DNA of 51,362 bases from assembly GCF_025465275.1 (NCBI RefSeq), contig NZ_JAODNK010000098.1, positions 1-51,362 of the forward strand. Reading direction: 5' to 3'. This DNA comes from Nocardia sp. GTDB lineage: Bacteria > Actinomycetota > Actinomycetes > Mycobacteriales > Mycobacteriaceae. The notes below the pieces were generated by a model. That model was not told where the DNA came from. It did no database searches and saw only the letters and a program-made list of their open reading frames with translations. The translations under genes were made by a program, and so were the position numbers. This document shows, one piece after another, positions 31,332-39,824 of the stretch. Numbering within the stretch: the first letter of the stretch is position 1; each line of letters starts with the position of its first letter.

Positions 31332-32090
31332 TTACTTGCTGACGTCGGTGCCGAAGTACTTCTCGGAGATCTTGGTGAGGGTGCCGTCCGAGCGCAGCTG
31401 ATCCAGCGCGGTATTGATCTGGTCGATCAACTGCTGCGAATCCTTGCGCGCGGCAAAGGCCTGCTGACTGGTCTCACCGGTCTTGCCGGCCACGTGCACG
31501 CCGGTGTCGCCGGTCTTCTTGCTGTACTCGCCGACGGCCAGGGTGTCATTGACGGTGGCATCGACGCGGCCGTTCTTGAGCAGCTGGATGGCCTGCACGA
31601 AGCCCTCCACACCCTCGACCTTGCAGCCGGCGCCGGAGGCGACCTTGCTCCAATTGCTGGTGGAGGACTGGGCGCAGGTCTTGCCGTTCAGATCGGCCAG
31701 CGCGTGAATGCCCGCATTGTCGGTCTTGGTGACGATGACGCCCTCGGAGGTGGTGTACGGCTGCGAGAGCGAATACTTCTGTGCGCGATCGGGATTGACG
31801 GTCACCTGATTGGCGACGAGATCGAAGCGCTTGGACTCCAGGCCCGCGAAGATGGCGTCCCACGGCGTCTGCACGAATTCGACCTTGCGGCCCATCTTGT
31901 CGCCGACGGCCTTGATCACCTCGACGTCGTAGCCGGTGAGGTTGCCACCGTCCTGATAGCTGAACGGCGAGTAGGTGCCCTCGGTGCCGACCTTCAATAC
32001 ATTGGGGTCGTTGCTGCCGCTGCTACAGGCGGTGAGCCCCGCGGTGGCGGCAACAATGGCGAGCACGGCGGCGAACAGCTTACGGCGCAC
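31332..32090 (-). CDS. Amino acid ABC transporter, substrate-binding lipoprotein
   Basis: A 252-residue family 3 solute-binding protein. The signal RRKLFAAVLAIVAATAG ends at lipobox LTAC (Cys22). The ligand domain opens with VLKVGTEGTYSPFSYQDGG and LTGYDVEVIKAVGDKMG, then FDLVANQVTVNPDRAQKY, resembling cystine-type (TcyA/FliY) proteins more than glutamine ones. GTG 32090 is chosen because upstream readings are Arg-rich and lack a signal. It is 32 nt ahead of the permease gene. Confidence 0.92.
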   Translation of the reverse strand: MRRKLFAAVLAIVAATAGLTACSSGSNDPNVLKVGTEGTYSPFSYQDGGNLTGYDVEVIKAVGDKMGRKVEFVQTPWDAIFAGLESKRFDLVANQVTVNPDRAQKYSLSQPYTTSEGVIVTKTDNAGIHALADLNGKTCAQSSTSNWSKVASGAGCKVEGVEGFVQAIQLLKNGRVDATVNDTLAVGEYSKKTGDTGVHVAGKTGETSQQAFAARKDSQQLIDQINTALDQLRSDGTLTKISEKYFGTDVSK

Positions 32091-32167
32091 GGGCGGACTA
32101 CCTCTCCTCGAGCGTGGCGCAACCACGCGGCAGACAACCGACAAAGGGTACGCCAGAAACCGGCTGT

Positions 32168-32310
32168 GTCTAATTGCCCCTCCGCTTCGCTCCGGGGCGG
32201 GTTCGCGGCCCCGAGTCCCGGTTCTTCCCTCCTCCGCTCCTCCGCTTCGCTCCCCCGCTCCAAGCGCGGGGAGGCGGAGCGCAGTCCAGAACCGGGACGG
32301 CCGCGAACCA
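32168..32310. repeat. Dispersed palindromic repeat, copy 1
   Basis: A 143-nt intergenic element. GGTTCGCGGCC (32200-32210) pairs with GGCCGCGAACC (32299-32309), and GTCCCGGTTCT (32215-32225) with AGAACCGGGAC (32288-32298), giving a 22-bp stem with a 4-nt bulge. A copy in opposite orientation lies at 39825-39937; nearly all landmarks match, including GTCTAATT at one end and CAGTCCAGA inside. No gene is present. It is like a non-autonomous MITE or large REP element. Confidence 0.8.
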
Positions 32311-32331
32311 ACAGAGGGGGCAACCGAGAAG

Positions 32332-32859
32332 TCAGTCCTTGAGGGGACGGCCCTGCAGGTCCGGCACCTTGCCGGTGAGGATCATGATGCCGTCGATGAG
32401 GGCCCAGATTCCGCAGCCGCCACACGTGAGCAGTTGCAGCACACCGATTGTGGTGTAGCCGAGGTAGAAGCGGCCGATACCGAAACCACCGCACAGCAGC
32501 TGCAGCAGGCCCGCGGTCAGCTTGCTCTTGTCGGAGAACGGCACGCCGTAGATGTCACGGCCGTACGGGGCCTCCGCGTCCGCGCCGTAGGGCATCGGCT
32601 GACCGTAGGGACCGGGCTGGCCGTACGCGGGCTGCTGACCGTACGGCGGCTGGCCGTAGCCGGGCTGCTGGGGCTGACCGTATCCCGGCTGCTGACCGTA
32701 ACCGGGCTGCTGACCATAGCCGGGCTGTGACTGGTCATACCCCGGCTGCTGCGGCTGGCCGTACTGCTGGGGCGGTTGCTGCCCGTACTGCGGGCCGGTG
32801 CCGGGCGCGCCGTACTGCGGGCCGCCCTGCTCCGGTTGCTTGTTGAATGGGTCCGTCAC
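32332..32859 (-). CDS. TM2 domain membrane protein with Pro-Gly-Tyr-Gln repeats
   Basis: A 175-residue protein. Residues 10-95 are low-complexity with repeated PGYGQQ/PQQPGYGQ units, then a TM2 domain (about 110-165): KLTAGLLQLLCGGFGIGRFY, LGYTTIGVLQLLTCGGCGIW, ALIDGIMILTGK. The two helices and the conserved D/N-rich G-RFY loop fit the family. Function is unknown. GTG 32859 has AGGAGG 6 nt upstream. The repeated tail could self-associate, but that is inference. It lies between copy 1 of the palindromic repeat and lgt. Confidence 0.9.
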   Translation of the reverse strand: MTDPFNKQPEQGGPQYGAPGTGPQYGQQPPQQYGQPQQPGYDQSQPGYGQQPGYGQQPGYGQPQQPGYGQPPYGQQPAYGQPGPYGQPMPYGADAEAPYGRDIYGVPFSDKSKLTAGLLQLLCGGFGIGRFYLGYTTIGVLQLLTCGGCGIWALIDGIMILTGKVPDLQGRPLKD

Positions 32860-32933
32860 TCGAGTCCTCCTGAATCGCGGGCCGCACGGCCCCCATGTGC
32901 TGAACCCGCCGTGCGAATCTCGATACGCGGCGG

Positions 32934-34127
32934 TCAGGACTCATTCTTGCCGGAAGAGACCGGTTTCGTCGCCTCGAATGTGACCGCCGGCTCGGAATCG
33001 CCGGATTCGGAAGGGTTATCGCCGTTCGCCTCGGATTCGTTGCCGGCCGAAGGGGATTCAGACTCGGACGAATCGGACTTTTCCAGGTCGGCGGACTGCA
33101 CTTCGGTCTCGGCTTCCGCTCCGGTCTCCGGCTCGGACGCGGTACCGGCCTCGGCTGCCGCCGACTCCGCCGTCGCCCCGGTGCGTTCGGCGCCGTAGGC
33201 GCGCAGTGCGCCGAACTGCCACGGCAGCGGCCGGTACACGCCCGCCTGTACCTGTTCGGCGGTCTCGCGGCCCTTGGTCGCGAAGAGGAAATACGCGACG
33301 GCACAGATGAACACGATGGCCGAGGTGAAGGTGTTGACGCGCAGACCCAGGATGTGGGTGGCCTCGTCGTCGCGCAGCAGCTCCACGAAGAAGCGGCCGA
33401 AGCAGTAGACGGCCACGTACAGCGCGAACAGCCGCCCATGCCCGATGCGGAATTTGCGATCGAGGAAGATCAGCGCGGCGACGCCCAGCAGATTCCACAC
33501 CAGCTCGTAGAGGAAGGTGGGCTGCACGATCTTCTCGGCGGCGCCGCTGGCGATGCCGTTCATCATGTCCAGCCCGCCGTTTTTATCGAAGCGCTGGTAG
33601 ATCTCCAGGCCCCACGGCACGGTGGTCTGGCGGCCGTACAGTTCCTGGTTGAAGTAATTGCCCAGGCGGCCGATGGCCTGCGCCAGCAGAATGCCGGGTG
33701 CGATGGCATCACCGAAGGCGGGCAAGGGAATTCGGTAGATACGGCAGCCGATCCACGCCCCGATGCCGCCCAGCAGCACCGCGCCCCAGATGCCCAGACC
33801 GCCCTGCCAGATCTTGAGCGCGTCGAGCGGGTGGCCGCCCTCGCCGAAGTACTTCTGATAGTCGGTGGCGACGTGGTAGAGCCGCCCGCCGATCAGGCCG
33901 AACGGCACCGCGAACATGGCGACGTCGAGCACCATCCCCGCCTGCCCGCCGCGCTGCTGCCACCGCTTCTCGCCCCACCAGATGGCGGCGATAATGCCGA
34001 TGATGATGCAGATGGCATAGGCGCGCAACGGGAACGGGCCGAGCTCCCATACGCCGCGGGGCGGACTGGGAATGTAGGCCAGCACGTCGGAGGCCGAAAC
34101 TTGGTCGGCCAGGGCTCGTATGGTCAC
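32934..34127 (-). CDS. lgt: Prolipoprotein diacylglyceryl transferase
   Basis: A 397-residue membrane enzyme that adds diacylglycerol to the lipobox Cys of prolipoproteins, for example the lipoproteins in this window. Signature residues: PPRGVWELGPFPLRAYAICI, GLIGGRLYHVATD and the hallmark AIGRLGNYFNQELYG. Seven helices lie in the first 300 residues. The tail after about residue 310 is acidic and Glu/Ser-rich (EPETGAEAETEVQSADLEKS), about 90 residues, like the extended mycobacterial Lgt. GTG 34127 has TACGGT 6 nt upstream. Confidence 0.95.
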   Translation of the reverse strand: MTIRALADQVSASDVLAYIPSPPRGVWELGPFPLRAYAICIIIGIIAAIWWGEKRWQQRGGQAGMVLDVAMFAVPFGLIGGRLYHVATDYQKYFGEGGHPLDALKIWQGGLGIWGAVLLGGIGAWIGCRIYRIPLPAFGDAIAPGILLAQAIGRLGNYFNQELYGRQTTVPWGLEIYQRFDKNGGLDMMNGIASGAAEKIVQPTFLYELVWNLLGVAALIFLDRKFRIGHGRLFALYVAVYCFGRFFVELLRDDEATHILGLRVNTFTSAIVFICAVAYFLFATKGRETAEQVQAGVYRPLPWQFGALRAYGAERTGATAESAAAEAGTASEPETGAEAETEVQSADLEKSDSSESESPSAGNESEANGDNPSESGDSEPAVTFEATKPVSSGKNES

Positions 34128-34133
34128 GCGCCC

Positions 34134-34139
34134 ACCGTA
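34134..34139 (-). promoter_or_regulatory. -10 box of lgt
   Basis: TACGGT (34139-34134) fits TANNNT and is 6 nt from GTG 34127. So lgt has its own leaderless promoter although it follows trpA. Confidence 0.5.
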
Positions 34140-34187
34140 GCGGAATTACCTGAGCGCACTGTTGCCCCGGGTAGCGCGCCGCTCATA

Positions 34188-34988
34188 TCAGGAAGCGACT
34201 GCCGCCGAACGCACGCCCTGCGCGAGTTCCGCGGTCAATGTCCGCACCGCGTCGAGGCCCTGGGCAGCGGCACTCACCAGCGCCGAGCCCACAATGACAC
34301 CGTCTGCGTAGGAAGCGATTTCGGCCGCCTGTGCACCGCTGCGCACACCCAGGCCGACGCCGATCGGAATATCGGAGTGCGCACGAATGCGGGCGCACAG
34401 CGCCGGAGCCATGGAGGACACCGCATCACGCGCGCCGGTGACACCCATGGTGGAGGCCGCGTACACGAACCCGCGCGAGGCCTCCAGGGTCTTCACCAGG
34501 CGCTCCTCCGTGGAGGACGGAGCCACCAGGAAGATGCGGTCCAGGTTGTAGGTGGACGAGGCGACGAACCAGTCGTCGGCCTCCTCCGGAATCAGGTTCG
34601 GCGTAATGAGGCCGAGGCCGCCCGCCGCCGCCAGATCACGGGAGAAGGTGTCGACGCCGTACTGCAGCACCGGATTCCAGTAGGCCATGACCACAGCCTT
34701 GCCACCGGCCTTGCTGATGGCCTCCACGACCTTGAACACGTCGCGCACCCGCACGCCACCGCGCAGCGCCTGCTCGGCGGCAGCCTGGATGGTCGGGCCG
34801 TCCATCACCGGATCAGAGTAGGCGACACCGACTTCGATGACGTCACAACCGGATTCGACCATGGCGACGCAGACATCGATGCTGCCCTGCACATCCGGAT
34901 ATCCGGCGGGCAGATAGCCGATGAGCGCGGCGCGATTGTCCTCGCGGCAGGCGGCAAAGGTATTGGCGAGACGGGACTGCTGGCTCAC
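34188..34988 (-). CDS. trpA: Tryptophan synthase alpha subunit
   Basis: A 266-residue TIM barrel that cleaves indole-3-glycerol phosphate to indole and glyceraldehyde 3-phosphate. CDVIEVGVAYSDPVMDGPTI contains the catalytic Glu and Asp, FVYAASTMGVTGAR and IPIGVGLGVRSGAQAAEIAS line the phosphate site. GTG 34988 overlaps the trpB stop by 4 nt (GTGA), so the two subunits are coupled. It is the last trp gene; lgt has a separate promoter downstream. Confidence 0.96.
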   Translation of the reverse strand: MSQQSRLANTFAACREDNRAALIGYLPAGYPDVQGSIDVCVAMVESGCDVIEVGVAYSDPVMDGPTIQAAAEQALRGGVRVRDVFKVVEAISKAGGKAVVMAYWNPVLQYGVDTFSRDLAAAGGLGLITPNLIPEEADDWFVASSTYNLDRIFLVAPSSTEERLVKTLEASRGFVYAASTMGVTGARDAVSSMAPALCARIRAHSDIPIGVGLGVRSGAQAAEIASYADGVIVGSALVSAAAQGLDAVRTLTAELAQGVRSAAVAS

Positions 34989-36268
34989 TGCTGCTCCTCC
35001 GGCTTGTCGAACAGCCCGAACCACTTGGCGGCGGTATCCATATCCTTGTCACCGCGACCGGAGAGATTCACCAGAATGATTGCGCCCTCGCCCAATTCCT
35101 GGCCCAGCTTCAGCGCTCCCGCAACGGCGTGCGCCGATTCGATGGCCGGGATGATGCCCTCGGCGCGGGACAGCAGCAGCAGCGCGTCCATCGCCTCGGT
35201 ATCGGTGATGGGGCGGTACTCGGCGCGGCCGATGTCCTTGAGCAGGGCATGCTCCGGGCCCACGCCCGGATAATCCAAACCCGCCGAGATGGAGTGCGAG
35301 TCGATGGTCTGACCGTCCTCGTCCTGCAGCAGGTACGAGTAGGCACCCTGGAAGGCGCCCGGCCGACCACCGGCGAAAGTGGCTGCGTGACGGCCGGTTT
35401 CGACACCGTCGCCCGCGGCCTCGTAGCCGATGAGCCGCACCGCGGCATCATCGAGGAAGGCGTGGAAGATGCCGATGGCATTGGAACCGCCACCGACACA
35501 GGCGACTACCGCATCGGGCAGCCGTCCGGTGTGCGCCGGCACCTGCACCCGCGCCTCCATGCCGATAATGCGCTGGAAATCGCGCACCATCAACGGGAAG
35601 GGGTGCGGGCCGGCCGCGGTGCCGAAGCAGTAGTAGGTCGCGTCGGCATTGGTGACCCAGTCGCGCAGCGCCTCGTTGATGGCGTCCTTGAGCGTCTGCG
35701 AACCCGTTGTCACACTGATGACTTCGGCGCCGAGCAGCCGCATGCGGGCCACATTCAAGGCCTGCCGGGCGGTGTCGACCGCACCCATGTAGATGACGCA
35801 TTCGAGGCCCAGCAGCGCGCACGCGGTGGCGGTGGCGACGCCGTGCTGGCCCGCACCCGTCTCCGCGATGACGCGGGTCTTGCCCATGCGCTTGGCGAGC
35901 AGCGCCTGCCCGAGCACATTGTTGATTTTGTGAGAACCGGTGTGGTTCAGGTCTTCTCGCTTGAGCAGGATGCGAGCGCCGCCCGCGTGCTTGGCGAGAT
36001 TGACGCATTCGAACACCGGTGACGGGCGGCCGGTGTAGTCGCGCTGCAACCGGTCCAGCTCGTGCAGGAAGTTCGGGTCGACGCGCACCTTGTCGTATTC
36101 GGCGGTGACCTCTTCGATCACGGCCATCAGCGCCTCGGGCACATGCCGGCCGCCGTAGACGCCGAAGTGTCCCCCGGCATCCGGCTCGTGCAGGCTCTTG
36201 TGCGACACGCCTTCGCTGGCCTGCGGCAGGCCGGCGTTCTTGCCGAGAATGTCGTTCGTCTGTGTCAT
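34985..36268 (-). CDS. trpB: Tryptophan synthase beta subunit
   Basis: A 427-residue PLP enzyme that joins indole and serine. LKREDLNHTGSHKINNVLGQ holds the Schiff-base Lys, VACVGGGSNAIGIFHAF binds the PLP phosphate, and AETGAGQHGVATATACALLG is the substrate loop. The N-terminal LHEPDAGGHFGVYGGRHVPE is standard. ATG 36268 has GAGAGAG upstream, but GTG 36280 would overlap the trpC stop by 4 nt, the style used across this operon; both remain possible. Confidence 0.96.
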   Translation of the reverse strand: MTQTNDILGKNAGLPQASEGVSHKSLHEPDAGGHFGVYGGRHVPEALMAVIEEVTAEYDKVRVDPNFLHELDRLQRDYTGRPSPVFECVNLAKHAGGARILLKREDLNHTGSHKINNVLGQALLAKRMGKTRVIAETGAGQHGVATATACALLGLECVIYMGAVDTARQALNVARMRLLGAEVISVTTGSQTLKDAINEALRDWVTNADATYYCFGTAAGPHPFPLMVRDFQRIIGMEARVQVPAHTGRLPDAVVACVGGGSNAIGIFHAFLDDAAVRLIGYEAAGDGVETGRHAATFAGGRPGAFQGAYSYLLQDEDGQTIDSHSISAGLDYPGVGPEHALLKDIGRAEYRPITDTEAMDALLLLSRAEGIIPAIESAHAVAGALKLGQELGEGAIILVNLSGRGDKDMDTAAKWFGLFDKPEEQQ

Positions 36269-36276
36269 CGGCTCTC

Positions 36277-37095
36277 TCACCGGCCCCGGCGAACCGGCTT
36301 CGGGCAGGACGGATGGGTTCCGGCGGTCACCAGTTCGGCCACCGCGGCACGCGGATCGCCGCTGGTCACCAGGCCCTCACCGACGAGCACGGCGTCCGCG
36401 CCCGCACCGGCGTAGGCCAGCAGATCGGCGGTGCCGCGAATGCCGGATTCGGCAATGCGAATAACGTCGCTGGGCAGGCCGGGGGCGATGCGCGCGAACA
36501 CATCCCGATCCACCTCGAGGGTCTTGAGATTGCGGGCGTTCACACCGATCACGGTGGCGCCGGCCTCGAGGGCACGGTCCGCCTCTTCCTCGGTGTGTAC
36601 CTCGACGAGCGCGGTCATACCGAGCGATTCGGTGCGGTCGATGAGCGAGGACAGCACGTCCTGCGGCAGCGCCGCCACGATCAGCAGAATGACATCCGCG
36701 CCGTGCGCACGGGCCTCGTGGATCTGGTACGGGCCGACAATGAAGTCCTTGCGCAGAACCGGAATATCGACCACGGCACGCACCGCGTCGAGATCCGCGA
36801 GCGAACCGCCGAAGCGGCGCTGCTCGGTCAGCACGCTGATGATGCGCGCACCACCGTCCTCGTACGCGCGGGCCAGTACGGCCGGGTCCGGAATGTCGGC
36901 CAGGGCGCCCTTGGAAGGGCTGGACCGCTTCACTTCGGCGATCACGCCGATACCCTCTTCGTGCAGCGCCGCCTTGGCGTCACGAGGAGAGACAGCCGCG
37001 GCGGCGGCCTTCTTGACACCCTGGAAATCCAGGAGGGCTTCCCGTGCGGCGACATCCGCACGGACCCCGTCGAGAATCGAGTCGAGTACCGTCAT
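36277..37095 (-). CDS. trpC: Indole-3-glycerol phosphate synthase
   Basis: A 272-residue TIM barrel that closes the indole ring from carboxyphenylamino-deoxyribulose phosphate. VIAEVKRSSPSKG is the N-terminal active-site motif, PVLRKDFIVGPYQIHEARA supplies Lys and Glu, IGVNARNLKTLEVD and RIAESGIRG complete the site. No TrpF domain is fused, so PRA isomerase must come from another gene, expected to be PriA. The start at 37095 is the M of MTVLDSILDG. A structured leader of about 60 nt lies just upstream. Confidence 0.96.
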   Translation of the reverse strand: MTVLDSILDGVRADVAAREALLDFQGVKKAAAAAVSPRDAKAALHEEGIGVIAEVKRSSPSKGALADIPDPAVLARAYEDGGARIISVLTEQRRFGGSLADLDAVRAVVDIPVLRKDFIVGPYQIHEARAHGADVILLIVAALPQDVLSSLIDRTESLGMTALVEVHTEEEADRALEAGATVIGVNARNLKTLEVDRDVFARIAPGLPSDVIRIAESGIRGTADLLAYAGAGADAVLVGEGLVTSGDPRAAVAELVTAGTHPSCPKPVRRGR

Positions 37096-37113
37096 CTGGC
37101 TCGAATCCTTTCT

Positions 37114-37158
37114 GGGGAGACGGACTTGCTGCCTGAGAATCCCCCCAGGCGCTGTCTC
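37114..37158 (-). other. Structured leader upstream of trpC
   Basis: Read on the reverse strand, GGTGAGAC (starting near 37161) pairs with GTCTCCCC (37121-37114) and encloses GCCTG-N10-CAGGC (37150-37131), a two-stem structure ending about 20 nt before the trpC ATG. This may be a regulatory leader; no known riboswitch was recognised. Confidence 0.35.
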
Positions 37159-37191
37159 ACCGATGCTGATAAAGAGTAAATGGCTATCTTT

Positions 37192-37235
37192 CCGCCGTTG
37201 ACGGCGGGGGCGGTACCGGGAGCGACACTGCTCCC
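37192..37235 (-). terminator. Two small hairpins after the TIGR02234 gene
   Basis: CCGCCG-TTGA-CGGCGG (37192-37207) and GGGAGC-N6-GCTCCC (37218-37235) are perfect 6-bp stems just past the stop at 37245. They may slow or stop transcription before trpC. Confidence 0.4.
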
Positions 37236-37244
37236 ACGCCCAGT

Positions 37245-38258
37245 TCAAGCGGGCTTGTGGCCCGCACCGCCGCTACCTGGATCATCGTGTGCGGCAGCGG
37301 TATCGGTTTCCTCGTCGGTCGGATCCGCGCCCGCGTCGAGGGCATCCCACAGCACCCGGCCCGACAGTTGTTCCTGCGGCGCGTCCTGTGACCCGGATTC
37401 CGAAGCACGCTGCACTGCGTGATGTTCGGCAACCTGTTCGGCGGCCTCCGACTTGCGGAAGACCGGGTTGTCGTATTTGCCCGACATGCGCGCGCTCTCG
37501 GAGGGCATGCGTGTCAGCAGCACACCCGCCAGGAAGGCGGCGACCGCACCGACCATGGTCAGTACGGCGGGCAGTGTCGAAGTCTGCGCCGTACCCACAT
37601 GCTCCCAGGTGCGCAGTTCGGCCAGCCGCCCGGCCCGCTCGGCGGTCTTGCCCTGGCCCTGCAGCAGGGCATACGCGGGGACCGCCGCCACCGCGGCCAG
37701 CACGGCCACCACCACGCCGATGATCCGGCGCGGCCAGCCCCGCGTGGCGAAGACCGCGGCAATGGTCGCGATCAGCACCAGCGCCAGCGGAGTCAGGGCG
37801 CCGAACCAGGTCGAACCGGACAGATGCACGGACCGCGGCGGCCCGAGCTCGCTGATGACCTGCACGCTCACCCAGGTCATGCGCGACGCGACCCACAGCA
37901 GCGCGGCGGCGATGGCCAGCAGCGCCACCGCACCCACCGGCCTGGGCTTCTTCTGCCCTGCGGCTTCACCGGCGCGCGCATCAGTTTCAGCGGCACGCGC
38001 ATCAGTTTCAGCGCACGCATCAGCTTCGGCGGCGCGCGTTTCAACCTCCGCGGCGCGCTCATCAACCCCCGCGGCGCGTGCATCAGCTTCGGCGTCGGCC
38101 GTATCGGCCTGTGCCGCTTGCATATCGGCGCGGGCGGCGGCTAGGTCGGCGTCCACCTCACCGCTCGAGTCAGGCTGCGCCCCGGGCGCCTCCGCCGCAC
38201 CGCCGACTGCTTTCGCCTGTGCCGCCGAGGTTTTCGGGTCGGGCTCCGGAGCGGTCAT
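37245..38258 (-). CDS. Trp operon-associated membrane protein (TIGR02234 family)
   Basis: A 337-residue protein of the family found between trpE and trpC in actinobacteria. Four hydrophobic segments lie at about 108-127, 152-172, 179-197 and 229-249, with the conserved RMTWVSVQ near 125. Function unknown. Residues 56-100 are an unusual Ala-Glu-Asp-Arg repeat (AAEVETRAAEADACAETDAR), built on a 21-bp DNA repeat, that should form a coiled or charged helix on the cytoplasmic side. The ATG shares one base with the trpE stop (TGATG). Confidence 0.88.
   Translation of the reverse strand: MTAPEPDPKTSAAQAKAVGGAAEAPGAQPDSSGEVDADLAAARADMQAAQADTADAEADARAAGVDERAAEVETRAAEADACAETDARAAETDARAGEAAGQKKPRPVGAVALLAIAAALLWVASRMTWVSVQVISELGPPRSVHLSGSTWFGALTPLALVLIATIAAVFATRGWPRRIIGVVVAVLAAVAAVPAYALLQGQGKTAERAGRLAELRTWEHVGTAQTSTLPAVLTMVGAVAAFLAGVLLTRMPSESARMSGKYDNPVFRKSEAAEQVAEHHAVQRASESGSQDAPQEQLSGRVLWDALDAGADPTDEETDTAAAHDDPGSGGAGHKPA
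37959..38093 (-). repeat. In-frame 21-bp repeats inside the TIGR02234 gene
   Basis: Imperfect 18- to 21-bp units coding AAE(A/T)DAR-type heptads occupy about residues 56-100. They remain in frame, so the array is under coding selection or is recent. Confidence 0.7.
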
Positions 38259-39799
38259 CAGGCAGTCCCGTTCGGGCGGTAGGCGCGCACGGTTTCCGCC
38301 GCGGCAATGGCCTTGAGGACGGCCATCGCCTTATTGCGGGATTCGACGTCCTCGTAGTCGGGATTCGAATCGGCCACCACACCCGCACCCGCCTGGACAT
38401 ACGCGGTGCCGTTCTTGAGCAGCGCCGTGCGGATGCAGATGGCCGTATCGGCGTCACCGGCGAAATCGAGGTAACCGACCACGCCGCCGTAGATGCCGCG
38501 GCGGGTGGGCTCGAGTTCCTCGATCAACTCCATGGCACGAACCTTCGGGGCGCCGGAGAGGGTGCCCGCCGGGAAGCACGCCTGCACGGCGTCGAAGGCG
38601 ACCTTGCCGGCGGCCAGCCGGCCGGAGACCGTCGAAACCAGGTGCATGACATGGCTGTAGCGCTCGATGTGCCGGTACTCGGTGACGCGCACGGTGCCGG
38701 GCTCACAGACGCGGCCGAGATCATTGCGGCCGAGGTCGACGAGCATGAGGTGCTCGGCGTTCTCCTTCTCGTCGGCGAGCAGGCCCTTCTCGAGGAGCAG
38801 ATCGTCCTCCTCGGTGGCGCCGCGCCAGCGGGTGCCCGCGATCGGATGCGTGGTGGCCACGCCGTCCTTCACCGTGACCAGCGATTCGGGGCTGGATCCG
38901 ACAATGGAGAACGCGGTGCCGCCGGCACCGTCCGGAATGTGCATGAGGTACATGTACGGGCTCGGGTTGGAGGCGCGCAGCATGCGATAGAGGTCCAGTG
39001 GCGTTCCGCCGTACTCCATTTCGAAGCGCTGCGACAGCACCACCTGGAAGGCCTCGCCGGCCTCGATCTCCTTGACCAGGCGGCGGACACCCGCGCCGAA
39101 TTCGTCGGAGGTGCGCTGGCGGCGGAAGTTCGGTTCGGGTTGGTCGAAGACCGACACGGTGGAGTCGGCGGGGGCGGCGAGGGCCTCGGTCATGCGATCG
39201 AGGCGGGCCACCGCATCGTCGTAGGCCTCGTCCACGCGCTCGTCGGTGCCGTTCCAGTTGACCGCATTGGCAATGAGCGTGATCGCGCCCTCGTGATGAT
39301 CGAACGCGGCCAGATCGGTGGCCAGCAGCAGCACCATCTCCGGCAGTTCGAGATCGTCGGCGGCGAGCACGGGCAGCCGTTCCATGCGGCGCACCGCGTC
39401 ATAGCCGAGATAGCCGACCATGCCACCGGTCAAAGGCGGCAGACCGGGCAGCCGTTCGGTCTGCAGCAATCGCAGGGTCTCGCGCAGTGCGAGCAGTGGG
39501 TCACCGCCGGAGGGCGCATCGGCCGGACTCTGCCCGAGCCAGGCCGCTTCCCCGTCGACAACGCTCAGAGCCGTGGGACTGCCCGCGCCGATGAACGACC
39601 ATCGCGACCACGATCGCCCGTTCTCGGCGGACTCCAGCAGGAAGGTTCCCGCCCGGTCCGCGGCCAATTTGCGATAGGCAGAAAGCGGAGTCTCCGAGTC
39701 GGCCAACACCTTTCGAACCACCGGGACAACCCGATGATCGGCCGCCAGCAGGCGGAACTGTTCGCGGGAGGTGGTGGAGGTGTTAGAAGCACCGTGCAT
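38258..39799 (-). CDS. trpE: Anthranilate synthase component I
   Basis: A 513-residue chorismate-using enzyme that makes anthranilate with a TrpG glutaminase (not in this window). FLLESAENGRSWSRWSFIG and NPSPYMYLM form the feedback site for tryptophan; IAGTRWRG, LDLGRNDLGRVC-like VDLGRNDLGRV, HVMHLVSTVSG and AFPAGTLSGAPK-type CFPAGTLSGAPKVRAMELIE are catalytic. ATG 39799 begins MHGASNTSTTSREQF, close to the mycobacterial MHADLAATTSREDF. It begins the trp operon; the second copy of a palindromic repeat lies immediately upstream. Confidence 0.96.
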   Translation of the reverse strand: MHGASNTSTTSREQFRLLAADHRVVPVVRKVLADSETPLSAYRKLAADRAGTFLLESAENGRSWSRWSFIGAGSPTALSVVDGEAAWLGQSPADAPSGGDPLLALRETLRLLQTERLPGLPPLTGGMVGYLGYDAVRRMERLPVLAADDLELPEMVLLLATDLAAFDHHEGAITLIANAVNWNGTDERVDEAYDDAVARLDRMTEALAAPADSTVSVFDQPEPNFRRQRTSDEFGAGVRRLVKEIEAGEAFQVVLSQRFEMEYGGTPLDLYRMLRASNPSPYMYLMHIPDGAGGTAFSIVGSSPESLVTVKDGVATTHPIAGTRWRGATEEDDLLLEKGLLADEKENAEHLMLVDLGRNDLGRVCEPGTVRVTEYRHIERYSHVMHLVSTVSGRLAAGKVAFDAVQACFPAGTLSGAPKVRAMELIEELEPTRRGIYGGVVGYLDFAGDADTAICIRTALLKNGTAYVQAGAGVVADSNPDYEDVESRNKAMAVLKAIAAAETVRAYRPNGTA

Positions 39800-39824
39800 T
39801 CGCCCATCATTCCAGGCCCACATC

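Noticed and set aside
37236..37248. Trp-rich reading (N-W-A-W) upstream of trpC as a leader peptide
   Set aside because: It begins with TTG and runs in frame into trpC without a stop, so it is not a separate leader peptide.
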